Shown in pieces: positions 12,441 to 24,265 of a stretch of DNA of 64,000 nt. Source of the stretch: Siphonodentalium dalli (lineage: Eukaryota > Mollusca > Scaphopoda > Gadilida > Siphonodentaliidae); contig CP136068.1 of NCBI GenBank assembly GCA_032622095.1, forward strand, positions 16,973,729-17,037,728, written 5' to 3'. The translations under genes and the position numbers were made by a program. The notes beneath the pieces are model-generated. The model was not told the DNA's origin and did not search any database. It saw nothing but the letters and a program-made list of their open reading frames with translations. Positions within the stretch are counted from its first letter, which is position 1, and every line of letters begins with the position of its first letter.

Positions 12441-12710
12441 AGCAGTATCAAGATGGTCACTGCGGTGGAGTTACGGTACCGTTTTGTTTTGTCAGGGACA
12501 TGGCCAGAGGATCTCCATTGGGGGGGGGGGGGGGTGTCCACTTCAGGAATTTCAACACTACACCCCTCCCCCTTGAATCCAAAAACACAAGTTTAGCATA
12601 TTTGCATAATTCCATTTGCACCTCAATGCTCAGGCCTAATAACCTAAATATATTCATAAACCATGGTTCTATATACCCAGTATCAGAACATTCAGATATC
12701 TGAACCTGAA

Positions 12711-12775
12711 CAGAACGACACGATGTGTAAATGGGTTTGTCAATACGGCACGAGTGCTGTCGCAGAAGGATAAAG
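12711..12775 (+). mobile_element. Half of a hairpin MITE (family as at 55802)
   Basis: 'cagaacgacacgatgtgtaa', 'atgggtttgtcaatacggca' and 'cgagtgctgtcgcagaagga' match the left arm of the complete hairpin at 55802-55964. The opposite arm is absent. Confidence 0.75.
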
Positions 12776-13593
12776 AAGTAAAATTGTCATAAATTAGTTT
12801 GGAAATATTCAGGATATCATGCAGTATCAGATATGGGTTGGTTTAAATTTTATATTTAGGCGTCTAACATCTAGTGTGTGTAAGTTCGGCAATCGCGTTA
12901 AGTGTTTTTGGCATTTACATGGCAATATGGGCCAGGGGTCTGAGGGGCTGCAGTACCCCCCCCCCCTCTGAATGATTTGCAAGCATAAAATTTGGGCAAT
13001 TTTTGGGAGAATTGGTGGAACTTTCGGGCAAATCGCATGGTGCTTCGGGTGAATTTCTACATCTATACCTATACTTCACATTATTTGTAGTCTATTATGC
13101 ACCGTATATTCAATAATAATAATGGGCCCAACTTCTCCGGTTAGCAAATTTATTTGTTACAGAGTGGCTATTTTATCTCAGGCATGAAATGGCTTGATAT
13201 TATATTATCTTATACCAGGCCAACATTCGTCACTGCGTGTTGAAATTTTAATAATTTTTCAAAGTCTAAATTAAATCACGATATGTAAATTAGATCCTAT
13301 CTTCAGCAAAATACATGTAGCTTTACCTACCATATCGTAGCTGAAGTGTGCATGTAATATTCAGTTAATGCAATGAATCATGAGTAGAACCTGGTTGAAA
13401 TACTACTGTGTGGCGAGTCACACTCGTCTTCGAGCTATAGTGAGGCCATGTACATGTATGCATGGTGCTATGAACGGTTTGTATTGTGAATGGGTAAAAT
13501 TATCTGCTCGTAAACCCTCATAGTAGACAATTTTATACCAGGTTCTATTCAGTTTTCAGAAATAGCTCTCAATGGAAATTTGCATGGTACATG
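12776..13593. other. Interior of the 13.8-kb element, no gene seen
   Basis: It contains a C run (12957-12967) and a pair 'gaacctggttgaaatac' (near 13389) and 'ataccaggttc' (near 13537) that face each other as a weak inverted pair. Nothing coding is supported. Confidence 0.35.
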
Positions 13594-13645
13594 TCAGGGT
13601 TTCCGCCAGGCCGGCTGCGGGTCCGTCCCACAGACCCATTCCCCT
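13594..13645 (+). mobile_element. CAGGGTTTCCGC-type transposon end (solo)
   Basis: CAGGGTTTCCGCCAGGCCGG followed by 'cccattcccctcgc' matches both ends of the element at 35576-36419 (CAGGGTTTCCGC..ttcccc). The partner end is not found nearby. Confidence 0.55.
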
Positions 13646-14334
13646 CGCAGATGATCTGTTTGATTCATACATGTACCAAAAGTCAGTAGCAATATGTCAT
13701 AAAAAATTCGGCTGCAACGGGAGTTCGGGGGGTTAAACAGAATACTGGTGAAAAAGCGGGTCAATTGAGCACAGTGTGTTACCAGTACAGCGTAACCCTT
13801 TGTAATCAAAGCGCCAAAAACTACAACGTAATGTTTGGTGTGCATTGAAATAACGACGTTATATGCAGCGTAATAAAGGTCGCGGTAACATCAAAGAATG
13901 TCGCACTGCTGAGTACGGATATTATTTTGCACGGGATTTCTGTGGTTGAAACTACTCACGCTCGGAGATCCCGTGCTATCGTACGATTACATAATTTGAT
14001 CAGAGAATGCCGACTTGCTGAGTTAGGCAGAGTAGGGATCGACATACGCCAACAGGCGGCCCTGGTTCTCCTACCAAAGGAGGTATCTACCTCCGAGATC
14101 CTGTGCTATCGTACTGTTATAAAACGGAACCTGTCCCAAATCAGTCTTTATAGCGGGAATTCATAGTGACAAAATCATTCATTTGACCCATATTACATGC
14201 ATGGAGGATAAACACAAAAAACATGCCCCCCCCCCCCAACAATATGGAGCCTGGATAAAGTCAAAGTACGGTCAATAATAGTTTCGTTGTCCAGCCTGGG
14301 TCCCCAAACACAAACAACGGCGCACATGTTCCCA

Positions 14335-14347
14335 TTTCCCGCCAAAA
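14335..14347. promoter_or_regulatory. E2F-like palindrome upstream of the C2HC gene
   Basis: TTTCCCGCCAAAA is an E2F/DP consensus site, about 140 bp upstream of the TATA box. The same motif in the opposite orientation lies just inside the left inverted repeat (2884-2896). Confidence 0.4.
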
Positions 14348-14478
14348 CTCAATTATATTTTATAACACGTTGGCTTAAACTCTATAGCAGCGGTCGTCAG
14401 TTGTTGGACTAATACAGACTATTGACAAGCTATGCGTTCCGAGTTTGAAAGATTTGGCTACCATTCGTATTTCGCCAC

Positions 14479-14486
14479 TATAAATA
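14479..14486 (+). promoter_or_regulatory. TATA box of the C2HC gene
   Basis: TATAAATA is identical to the box at 2899-2906. A CRE-like TGACGTCA lies about 30 bp downstream, near the expected start of transcription. The first ATG of the transcript would be at 14558. Confidence 0.5.
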
Positions 14487-14669
14487 TCTCCTGCAGACAA
14501 ACCCTGCAATATATATGACGTCACAGTGCACAAATAGTTTTACGATTGACAGAATACATGGAAAAGTCAGTTTCATTTTCACGGAAGCTACTTGAAATTC
14601 TAGGAAATACCTAATTCAATTATCCCAGCTAGGTAGTATTGGACAATGCATAGATGCTTTTTTGCGCAG

Positions 14670-15453
14670 TAATATAATATTGACAAAGGCCATTATAAAA
14701 GAAGAAAGCATATTACCAAATAACAGTACTGTTGATGAGTCCGTCGAGGTGATAACGCATCAAACGAAAGATAACCTCAGTGAAACGACATACCCTAGGC
14801 TATTGTCAGAGCAGGAATACGACTCTGAAAGCGAAGACGGTATCATGCCAAGCTGTGACGATTGTGGTGTCGTGTTTGAGACCCAGCATGATGTACAAAG
14901 GCACATTAAAAATTGGTGTTCTGATAGGAAGAAAAGAGAAGCAAGTGAAGAAGCACGGGTGAATAATAAAAAACAGAAAATTGACACAAAGAAAATAGAA
15001 TCAATTCCGGACCAGGACAGACAAATATTAACACTTCCGACTGAAAAAGAAAACGACTATTTCGAAGATGTGTGGTTACAGGCCCCAAATGACAATAAAG
15101 CAGAATTAGATGAATTAGTTGAACGCTATATGAAGAAAGGGTTGACGGAAGAAGAGGCTGAAGAAAAATCAAATGTGAAGATATGGCCCGAATATGAGAG
15201 GCGTTTTTTAAACATATACGCTGCATTTATACAAAATTTACTCGAAGTTAGTGGTGGGAAAACTCATATCAAAATCATGGATCGTGTGTATAAGATGCTA
15301 GATGATAGCTATGATATACTCCCTGCCGTTCTGATTTCATTGAGGAGATATAAACCCCTCCAGATGGAGTACATGAAGAATAACAGTAAGGACAAAAACG
15401 ATAAACATATAGACTCTGAGCAAGATGACGACGATGACAATATGGATAATTAA
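14670..15453 (+). CDS. C2HC zinc-finger acidic protein carried by the 13.8-kb element
   Basis: The frame is open from 14596 to the stop at 15451-15453, but the first in-frame ATG is at 14845, giving 203 residues. A splice is possible. ATG at 14558 (MEK..) with a donor-like GTCAGT at 14566 and an acceptor 'tttttgcgcag' ending at 14669 would join in phase and add the N-terminal part. Counting from the TTG at 14662, residues 65-86 form C-X2-C-X12-H-X4-C, a single zinc finger. It is followed by a basic, nuclear-localisation-like stretch (residues 90-111) and an alpha-helical segment (about 141-243, with LDELVERYMKKGLTEEEAEE). The C-terminus is a run of Asp. Small proteins with one such finger and this helical tail occur as multicopy families in marine invertebrates (family memory, not a search). 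Poly(A) signals follow directly. A DNA-binding or regulatory role is inferred only. Confidence 0.7.
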
Positions 15454-15457
15454 CTGA

Positions 15458-15488
15458 AATAAACATGTTATTCTTGGTGTCGAATAAA
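15458..15488 (+). terminator. Polyadenylation signals of the C2HC gene
   Basis: AATAAA occurs at 15458-15463 and again at 15483-15488, 5 and 30 bases after the stop codon, followed by T/G-rich sequence. Confidence 0.65.
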
Positions 15489-15853
15489 GCAAATGTTGAT
15501 ACATTAGTTGTTTATTTGTTTGTGTTGGGTTCCATTTATTGTATTTGGACATAAATATAGGGGTGTGGGTGGAGACACACCACTATATCAATATTTGGGT
15601 GTGGTAAAAGGGATTCTCGGTGAAGTAACACCCCCCCCCCCCCCATGAGGTGCCGGATAAATATTGAAGAGGTTTCTTTGTTGAACCAGCGAAAGAATTG
15701 CCAGACCGTATAGTGCATTAGTATATTCCTGTTATCAGATTTATTAGGCTTACAATAATCACTATTATAATAACTATAACAATAGAATTTGTGCGCGAGA
15801 AATTTCTCAGATATAGTCTATTGGAAGTCTTGGGTTAACGTGAGGGATATATC

Positions 15854-16207
15854 GTTTATCGCTACCGCGCGCGACGCTGGCGAGTTATTCTCGTGATTAA
15901 TATATACCTCTGATAGCAGTCACCCGAGTACATATTTGCTTTCATATTACATGAATAGGCGATAAGCGGTAGGGTTAACGCGAGAGAGATATCATTTAGA
16001 CATACCCGCATTGTTTAGTACCCGCGATAAAAAAAAAAGCTAGACATACACGCATTGTTTATTACCCGTGATAATTAGGCGCTATTATCGTGATAACCTT
16101 CACCCATATACACCCACGCGTTGTGACCTATAACCCTGATGGCACAGGAACAGGAGCTGAGCAAAGTCAAGTCAAACGGTATACTAGAATAGGTAGACTA
16201 TACTACT
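15854..16207 (-). repeat. Right terminal inverted repeat of the 13.8-kb element
   Basis: This is the inverse complement of 2405-2759. Differences include a 10-A run at 16029-16038 and single substitutions. It ends ..CTATACTACT at 16207, immediately followed by the TGTAGC target duplication. Confidence 0.9.
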
Positions 16208-16213
16208 TGTAGC

Positions 16214-19200
16214 ATGGGTATGGGCGCCATTTGGTAAACAAAATACGTCAAAGAGCAATCTGTATGTAAACTCCAAATGAATAGACGTCGTTTAAAAATC
16301 TATACTTGTATTTTTCGAATTTATTTCGAATATTATGAAAGTATGGTGCACATGTATTACCTGGCTCACAGACGTCAACTGAAAATCAACGGCCTTGTAG
16401 GCTTGTAGTCCGTTTGTCTGTACAAAAACGGCGTGCTTTTGATAGTGTATATGTTGCCATGGTGTGTGTGTCCGTGCTTGCCGTAACCTGCGACCGGGAT
16501 ATTGTTTTGAAGGATAATTATGCTCGACGTGGAGTGAGAGAGAGTGGGGATGAGTACAGAGAGAGAGGGAAAGGGACGAGAGTTGAAGCGAGCGAGGGGA
16601 TTATGGGGAATTGTAGAGAAGAAACGGTCTGTATTGATAAATTGAGCGCTAAGTTGAATACTATACCAACTTTTCTCTGCAACAAAATTCTCGTTTTGCG
16701 AAAAATTTTATTCCTTTTCAATTGCTAAATAAACATACGATATCAATTATCACTATATTGATCCAAATTGTTACCGTCGTGTCCTTACTTGCGCCGTTTA
16801 AAATGTGTAACACTAACCGCGGATAGGAAAAAATTCAGGTTACAAAGTTGTATTATTTTAATTTTTACTTTTGGGGACCCACCACACTGGCAAGGAAAAT
16901 GTGTTTCCTGTCCGATCTCGGACATCCACACATCCAACACATATTTTGTTTTTGCGGACCCACCTCCAAATGTTGATGAAAATTGTGATAGAAACAATTA
17001 AGCATCCACCATATTTACGTAGAAAACGATTACAAAAGATCACAATTGAGAACGCTCTCTATTATAAACCACTTGTGTGTAACGGAAGCATGTACGCACT
17101 TTATCGGAGGTGATCGTTGAAATTGTTGCTCGCCTAGAAAACATTCTAAATATGTTGAAACTTCCTCTTTTGAACGTCAATATATAATGATGTCTGCCAC
17201 ATATAATACCAGATATAAAATAGATTCAAATGGATACGTTACAGCACTCGTAACGTGGGTATGATCTAATTATGTGCTGGCATGCACAGAAGACATACGC
17301 ACCAATTGTAGTTTTATAATACATACTATATATTATATAGTGTTAAACAGGATGGGCCGTCTTTAACTTGTTACAATACCTTTCAGATTACAAATCGAAT
17401 GACTTGTTCCTTATAATATATTGTTTATATCTTCCCAGCAAGTTTTATATAAATTCCATGGTGTCAAATAGTAGATGTGAATCGATTATAACTGTCCGGA
17501 AAAGCTTCTATCAATTAATATCAGTTTTATTAAGAACTTCGTATGACATTAGCCGGGCAGTTTGTGTGGCTATTTTAGAACAGAAACCCACACGAAAACG
17601 TTCGGCGCGTATCGAGAGTGTACTAAGAGAGAGCACTCTATCTTATTAGTACACTAAATCAAGGCAAATTGCATTTCCACTAAGAGATTTACCGCGCAAT
17701 TACGATCGAAATAAACAACTGCAATATGCATTTAGAGGCAAATAATATACGCCGTCATGTATCTGTATTGTATTCCCAAATTGCTAGCTGTGGTGATGAA
17801 ATCGTGATTTATAAAAAAGGTATGTTGTTGTAATTGTTCCCCGGAAGAGATAATCACTCTTCAATAGTAATACATTGTAATATTGAAAAAAATATATATG
17901 CCAATAGTCTGGTCGTTGAAGCATTACACCTAGATTAGATTGTTAGTAAGCTGTTTGTGAAATGTGGGGAACAATATATCCAACATTTGCCTTGCGGAAA
18001 ATTATCTATTCAAGATGGCGTCCAATATGCTGTTGGTGTCGGATATTGTTGAATTTCTGCAGTAGATTCACTAATGAATGGCAAATTCCTAATATATTTA
18101 ACTATTGACGTCGTTAACCATAGTTGTAATCCATGGCAGAGACTGGAAATTATATTTGGTTATATTCACCAAAGCCACATATAGGCGAAAAGTACTAAGT
18201 TTTCTGCAACAGCATCACCGCGTTTACCCTTTCTCCATAAACGCTCTTTAAGATAACATCTTCGGAAAACAACTTCTTAAAAAACGCGCCTTAAAAACAC
18301 TCTTTATAAATCAGATTTCGTTATCGTGACAGGGCAAAACATCTCAAACAGGTTCACGCTGGTAGCGCATAATATTGTATGGGTCTGATGGGTTATCGCA
18401 CATAAAATGGATGCTGGAACGTATCTCCCCAGAAGAAAGTGATGTAGCACCCCCAAAGTAGTCTATCAATCCATCGAATGCGACGAGGGGCACATAAAGT
18501 GATATCATGACCGTGGCGACAGGGGACTAGGTGTCTAGCCCCGCCCCCAAATTTGGTGTGAATATTGTCCAACAGTCATGCCTGACACAACAAGCGCTAC
18601 AAATTTATACTACATACATGTATATATACTGAAATTGTTTGATTTTCGAACAAGCGATTAGTGCGACATTTTTTGTTTTAGACCAACAATTGCAAGTTTT
18701 TCTTTGTCGATTTCTAATAGAGAGAAGACTGGATGGAGATAAACAACACATCACAACGAATTTAATTTGAAAGAGGTCAACGCAATCGAGCACCTCAGTT
18801 ATACTTATTTGTAAGTCGTACATCATAACATAGAAACGAAATAAACACATCACACAATGGATCACCAAGGATAGTTAATAACAGGAATCAATTCACAAGT
18901 AGGCACAACTGGAGTAGAATCTCTATCGACATATATACCTACACACTAGGTGTCACAACATAGGAGTTATACTTTATTGAATTATGTTCCAGTAGGAACC
19001 GAGCGACGATGCGGATGACCGAGACGAGAGACCAACAATCACAATAGAGTCTGAACAATAAAATCCAAGATTCTAAAAAGCAAAACGATTTTTACTTTTT
19101 GCAGTGGTAGTTATGTTTGCTGTCTCGGTGCCAGAGACAACCCCGACATTATACCCATCGATCATTTTTGCTCAAGCAATCGCGGAGAATGCCTCTGGAA

Positions 19201-22200
19201 ATCCGAGACAAAGCATCCTTTTGCTCCTTAATCTGGCCATCAATATAAGTTCTCAATATCACAGCTCGCTATGTATGAACCCCTTATGTACTAAATACTC
19301 ATTGACGAGAGGTTTCCTATGGAAATGTTCACATAATAAGTTCAACAAATGGCCATGGACAGTCGGTTGTACTTATTACTGATCATTTCCCACCCATGAC
19401 TATACATCCTTCTGCACTTGTATTATTATTTCGCCCATTTTGGTTTGGATGATTACAAGCGGGCTATCAATAAGAAAGTGAATATGTCCCTCGGATAGTC
19501 CCCACATGTTACTCATAAAGGAGATATGAAAAGCGATGAGCATGCCGTGGCAAATACGTACAGCTCCGGTTCGGTAGTCACGGAATAAATCCAATGAATC
19601 CTTTCAAATTATGATATTTGTGACTGCAACAAGGTTTTACACGAAAATTTGGAAGGGAATAAACCATAGACTGATATATTTTCAAGCAAATAAAAGGAGT
19701 TATCTCGCCAGGATATACGCATGCCTTACATTGTACATGTGGTTAGTTTGTTACCCTTATTTTGTCACAAAGATGATCTGTAAAGTACGAACTTTGTTTA
19801 TATTTAGCTAGAGGTATTCCGTATAGCAAAAACTGATGCCTTTAAGAGCATATACTCAAAATTCCATTCTTTGCACCATCAAAATGCCGACACAAGAACA
19901 CCGGATAATCACGAATTGGCCACCATAGTACTAACTAGCGGAAGCCAGCTGCGTTAATCTGTGGATACTGTTATATCCCCTGGAACAGATACTTGAGGGA
20001 AGTCTTACAGCTGCTGATCGGTTGTGATCCCGCGGCCCACCAACCGAGTGAGATGTTGTGTTTCCACATAGTATCTATAGTATCTGTAGAAGCCGGTTGC
20101 ATGCTTCCATGTATGTGAAACATAGTGCTCGTGCTAACCGATCTGGACATGGATCCTTCTCATGTTAGGATGTGGTATTATAACGGTTAAATTCGGGACA
20201 ATTCTTTAAACAGACGGTAGGTCTCAAACATGTTTGACTCATGGAGTTAGAAGGACTGCCCGGTTGGTATGTCTCTTAAACTAAGCTTCTTCTCCCCAAC
20301 TCTACATAACAGCGGCCATTGTAACATTTATCAAATTTGGTATCTTGTAACAATTCCTTGGTATATTGCTAAAATTTACTTATTAAGCCCACCCTTAGTA
20401 AATAGGTGCTAAGTTTAAAGTTTGAGACGATATAAATCACATCTATATCGCATTTATCTGATGCGAAGAGAGCTGCCACTTGTTTGAAGTGCAAGAGTGA
20501 TAATAACACCAAAAACCAGTCATTGTTTTCGTCAATTCTTAGGAGTTGAACACTGTAACTGTCTATCACCTGGAAGGATGTTGTGGCATGACCAACGACC
20601 GAATTTATCATAGTTTTTGGGAATCAACATAGAAGGGGATTACATGTATATTATCAAGTTATGGGATAAGCAACATGAACATTTGTGGATGGTATACTCC
20701 CAAATAGTGTCCATACCCAACTTAGAGTCGTAAAAATAAATATATTTGTAAATGTATCTATGACCAGCTGAAACAGCATATGTAATTCTTAATCCACCGT
20801 GTCCATTACCGCTGTGCATGTACAAAAAGCGTCACTGGTTAAGCCCACACGACGTTCACATTGTAAGCTATTATATATATGTCACTGAATTACGTGCTTT
20901 ACTATATGATATCCATTGTGCTTTTCATTCGATCAAACAACGCTCTTTGTCTTTTTACTAGTAACAATATTTTATTTTTAGGACAATATAGTAGGTATTA
21001 TTGGATGTTCGATTTGATACAACAAGAATCGGCTCAAAATGATACCTCAGCGTTTGATTGTAATGCAACCATTGATACCTCAAACTCAGACATACTATTT
21101 ATAAACTAATGTCGTTCTGTTGTATCATCTATCTGTGGTATCATAAACTCTCTACCACTGGCCAGACTGGCTTTGTTTATTTTTTTTTTAACGAAGAACT
21201 GGTTTGTTAATTATGTTTCTATGTTAATAAATCAAATGAAAATTCATATTCCTTATACTGAGGGAATTTTGTCACACTAAGTTTTTAACGATGTTAAGCG
21301 GCCATCTTGGTGACCATCTTTGAACATTCTTTTATTAAACGTTCAGCTGAAATTTATCAAGGTGCATCCAGAAAACATAGCAACGGTGACAATAGTTGTT
21401 TCTATATCTTTTTTAAACGCCATTGGGTAAAAAGTCAAATTTAGACAAATTAGGCCATTTATTTGTTTATCCATATTTCTCAGATTCCCCAAGGCTGACA
21501 CAGTGCCAGCCGATATACTCATCCGAAGAAAAACCTCTATACGCGAAAACAAGCATTGGCCAAAATTCGGGGATTGGCGGCAGGACTATTAGTGAGAATA
21601 TTTTCGACAATTGGTCTATATATCGAACTGTTAAAGTAATGTGAAACACTCCGATATGGTGATCAAATAGAAATTGATAATATTCTTACCCAAAGTAGTT
21701 AATTTGTACGAATATTAATCCAAATTGACAACATACACCGTCATTCTTATATATTAATTAAGCCGGCTCAGTCACGACGTTCGTGGCTAAAGAAATATGG
21801 CGGCGCAGCCGGCTGAGACGTTATCATTCAGCGTATTTTCGTTTCCGAAATTTTCCTAATCGCTATTTATAGACCCCCTTTCTTTTAGCGTTTGTGGTGA
21901 ACCCGTATAACTCCAGACCACACTTGCTCTATTTGTGTTGACGCGTGTTGGGCTTTTCCATTATGGCGAACATACAAGGATGACTGGCATGGATGTACTA
22001 TGTAGTTTCCCCATCTAATCGGTATGTTACATTGGGACTTCTATCGACTTCAGACTGAACTATTTTCTATTCTCTTCTACAGGTGATGTGCATATATTGA
22101 CAAATGTCAGCGATGTCTGAGACTGAGTCACGTCGAAATAAATCAATTATACTTTAACTCTTTCAATACTGAATGGATGCTTCCATTCAGTTTTAGTTTT

Positions 22201-22750
22201 TAGGCCTACATTGTAATAGTATATTCCACATTGAGAGGCACGGGTGTTCTGATAATATAACAACAATATATATATATATACCGTGTCCATGCGAGTACGC
22301 AATGCGGTTTAGTTCTTTGCGATTCACAGTTATGCTTGACATATAAGCCCATGCACTCAGCTCAGTCATTTTATAATTCCGGCAGCGGAGATTTTTTTCA
22401 TGTGGCTGGCGTTAGAGATAATATGGCCGACGGCGGCTTGTGGTCAATATGGCTGGCGGCGGCGTGCGCTGGCGGCTTCGGGCTCTATCAGTGACTTTCC
22501 ATGGTCAATTCATTTTCGTTAGTTTATTACCGACATATGCGTCCCGAATCGAGTAGAAAATATTGACAATTGAGCATAGTTCAGACGATATTTTCTATGG
22601 AGTGGTACGGTCGATTTGATTCCGAGTTTCAGCGATATTAATAGATCTAGCTATACGCGAATGTTACAATCTTTCAGTTTACATAGCGTCTGAATACTAA
22701 CTTATCAGTTTCACGCTCCCGAACAAGTGCCTAATATGTCTTTAACAAAT
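16214..22750. other. 6.5-kb stretch without a recognised gene
   Basis: This is the flank of the transposon insertion and is AT-rich. Frames are at most 104 residues (16414-16728) and match nothing I recognise. A segment at 19277-19360 is related to 59347-59430 and marks a dispersed repeat. There is a T run near 21179 and a short TA run at 22266-22280. A small CG-rich patch with repeated 'ggcggc' lies at 22380-22490. Confidence 0.4.
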
Positions 22751-24265
22751 TCAACTTAGGTTTGTTCTGAAACGTCCAACTAATCTTGTGTCAAGGATGA
22801 AAGTTCCGAAGTCGTGGGATACACAGCGCCGTTTGGGTGAGAGATCGGGGGGGGGGGGGGGGGGCATTAAATTTGATAAGAATTTGTTTAGTTTCCGATT
22901 ACCACCAAACACATAATCATCTCCATGATATCGAGTCTTATGTACGTGCTTTAAATATGTCAAAAGTGGCGCCGTTAGAGTTATGAATGGGGAGGGAAGG
23001 GGCACCAAAACTGATACACATATTTTTAGCACTAATTACCACCAAATGCATATACGTTCTTCTACGAGGAATCAATACATAACAATCTTCATGTTATGAG
23101 AAATCTATTGGTGTGGTTTACATATGTCAAAAGTGGTGACGTTCGAGTCAGGGCTGCACGGAAGGGAGATGGGCACCAACATTGAATTTGTTTTTTTAGC
23201 GATGATTTCCACCAAATTGATACATATTCTTCTCCATGATACGAGGGATATAATCTCAGTTTTGGTTGAGAGATGAGTGGGGGGCTAAACTTGATAAAAA
23301 TTGGTTTAGTCGCAAATTACCGCCAAACTTTTACATAATTATCTACATGAAGTCAGGAATCTAATAATGTGGTTTAAATGTGTCAAAAGTGGGGCCGTTC
23401 TGGTTAGGATTGCATGGATGGAGAGAGGGAAACCAAAATTTATAACAAATATTTTAGCGCCGATTTCCACCAAATTGATACATTTTCATCTCCGTGATAC
23501 GAGGAATCTAATCATGTAGTTTAAATACGCCAAATTGGCGCCGTTTGGGTGAGTGATGGGGCCTCTATAGCTGATACAAATTTGTTTATTCGCCAATGTC
23601 TACCAATTTTATATATATTGATCTTCATAATGAGTCTAATTGTGTGTTTTAAAGATGTCAAAAGTGGTGCTGCTTTAGTCAAGGATAGGGACGGGATGGT
23701 CGCCAAAACTTGTAGCAATATATGTAGCGCCAACGTATGTGTTAAAGAGGCTACATCTGGCACCTATATTTGCGAATATATGTCTTCTGTGTTCTATGTA
23801 ATTTTTTACGTGGGCTAAAAATTTCTAAATCGAGGCTGTTGGTGTCAAGGCCAGAAAGGGGGAGGGGTTCCAAAAAGTATAAAATATTTTTGTCGCCGAT
23901 TTCCACCAAATTTATCGATAATCATATCCATGATATGGCGCCGTTCGAGTCATGGCTGTGCGTACTGATACATCATCACCTCCGTGATATCAGGATTCTA
24001 ATGGACGTGGTATTGGTGTATCAAAAGTGGCGCCGTTCGAGTCGTGAATGGGGAGATTGGGGAAACAAAGCTGGTAAAAATATGTCTAGCACCAATTTCC
24101 AACAAATTCGAACGTTCTTCTCCTATGCTACGAGTAATGAAATCATGTGGTGTAACGACGACAAATTTGGTGCCGTTTGGCTCAGGGATGGAGAGTGGAT
24201 GGGCACTAACATTGATAATAATGTTTTTGTCGCCGATATCCACCAAAGTAATATAAAGTCTTCTT
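22751..24265. repeat. Family A tandem array, copy 2
   Basis: This is the same unit design as 1-1035, with 'gatttccaccaaa'-type openings near 23211, 23461, 23898 and 24235 and more diverged ones between. An 18-base G run at 22847-22864 occupies the same block of the unit as the G run at 99-113. The 166-residue frame across 23770-24270 is a by-product of the repeat. Confidence 0.85.

Larger units (their letters stand above)
2405..16207. mobile_element. 13.8-kb Polinton/Maverick-like DNA transposon (non-autonomous or decayed)
   Basis: The two ends are ~355-bp inverted repeats (2405-2759 and 15854-16207) that differ by only a few substitutions and short indels. The termini read AGTAGTATAGTCTACC at the left and its complement at the right. 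They are flanked by a perfect 6-bp direct repeat, TGTAGC, at 2399-2404 and 16208-16213. Long inverted repeats, AG..CT termini, a terminal 3-bp tandem (AGT AGT) and a 6-bp target duplication together match what is described for Polintons, which are self-synthesising transposons replicated by a protein-primed DNA polymerase. No polymerase B, retroviral-type integrase, FtsK-like ATPase, protease or capsid frame is visible inside. The only sizeable frame is the C2HC protein near the right end. The interior is enlarged by a 3.1-kb tandem duplication and later insertions. An alternative is another DNA transposon class with a 6-bp duplication. Confidence 0.75.
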
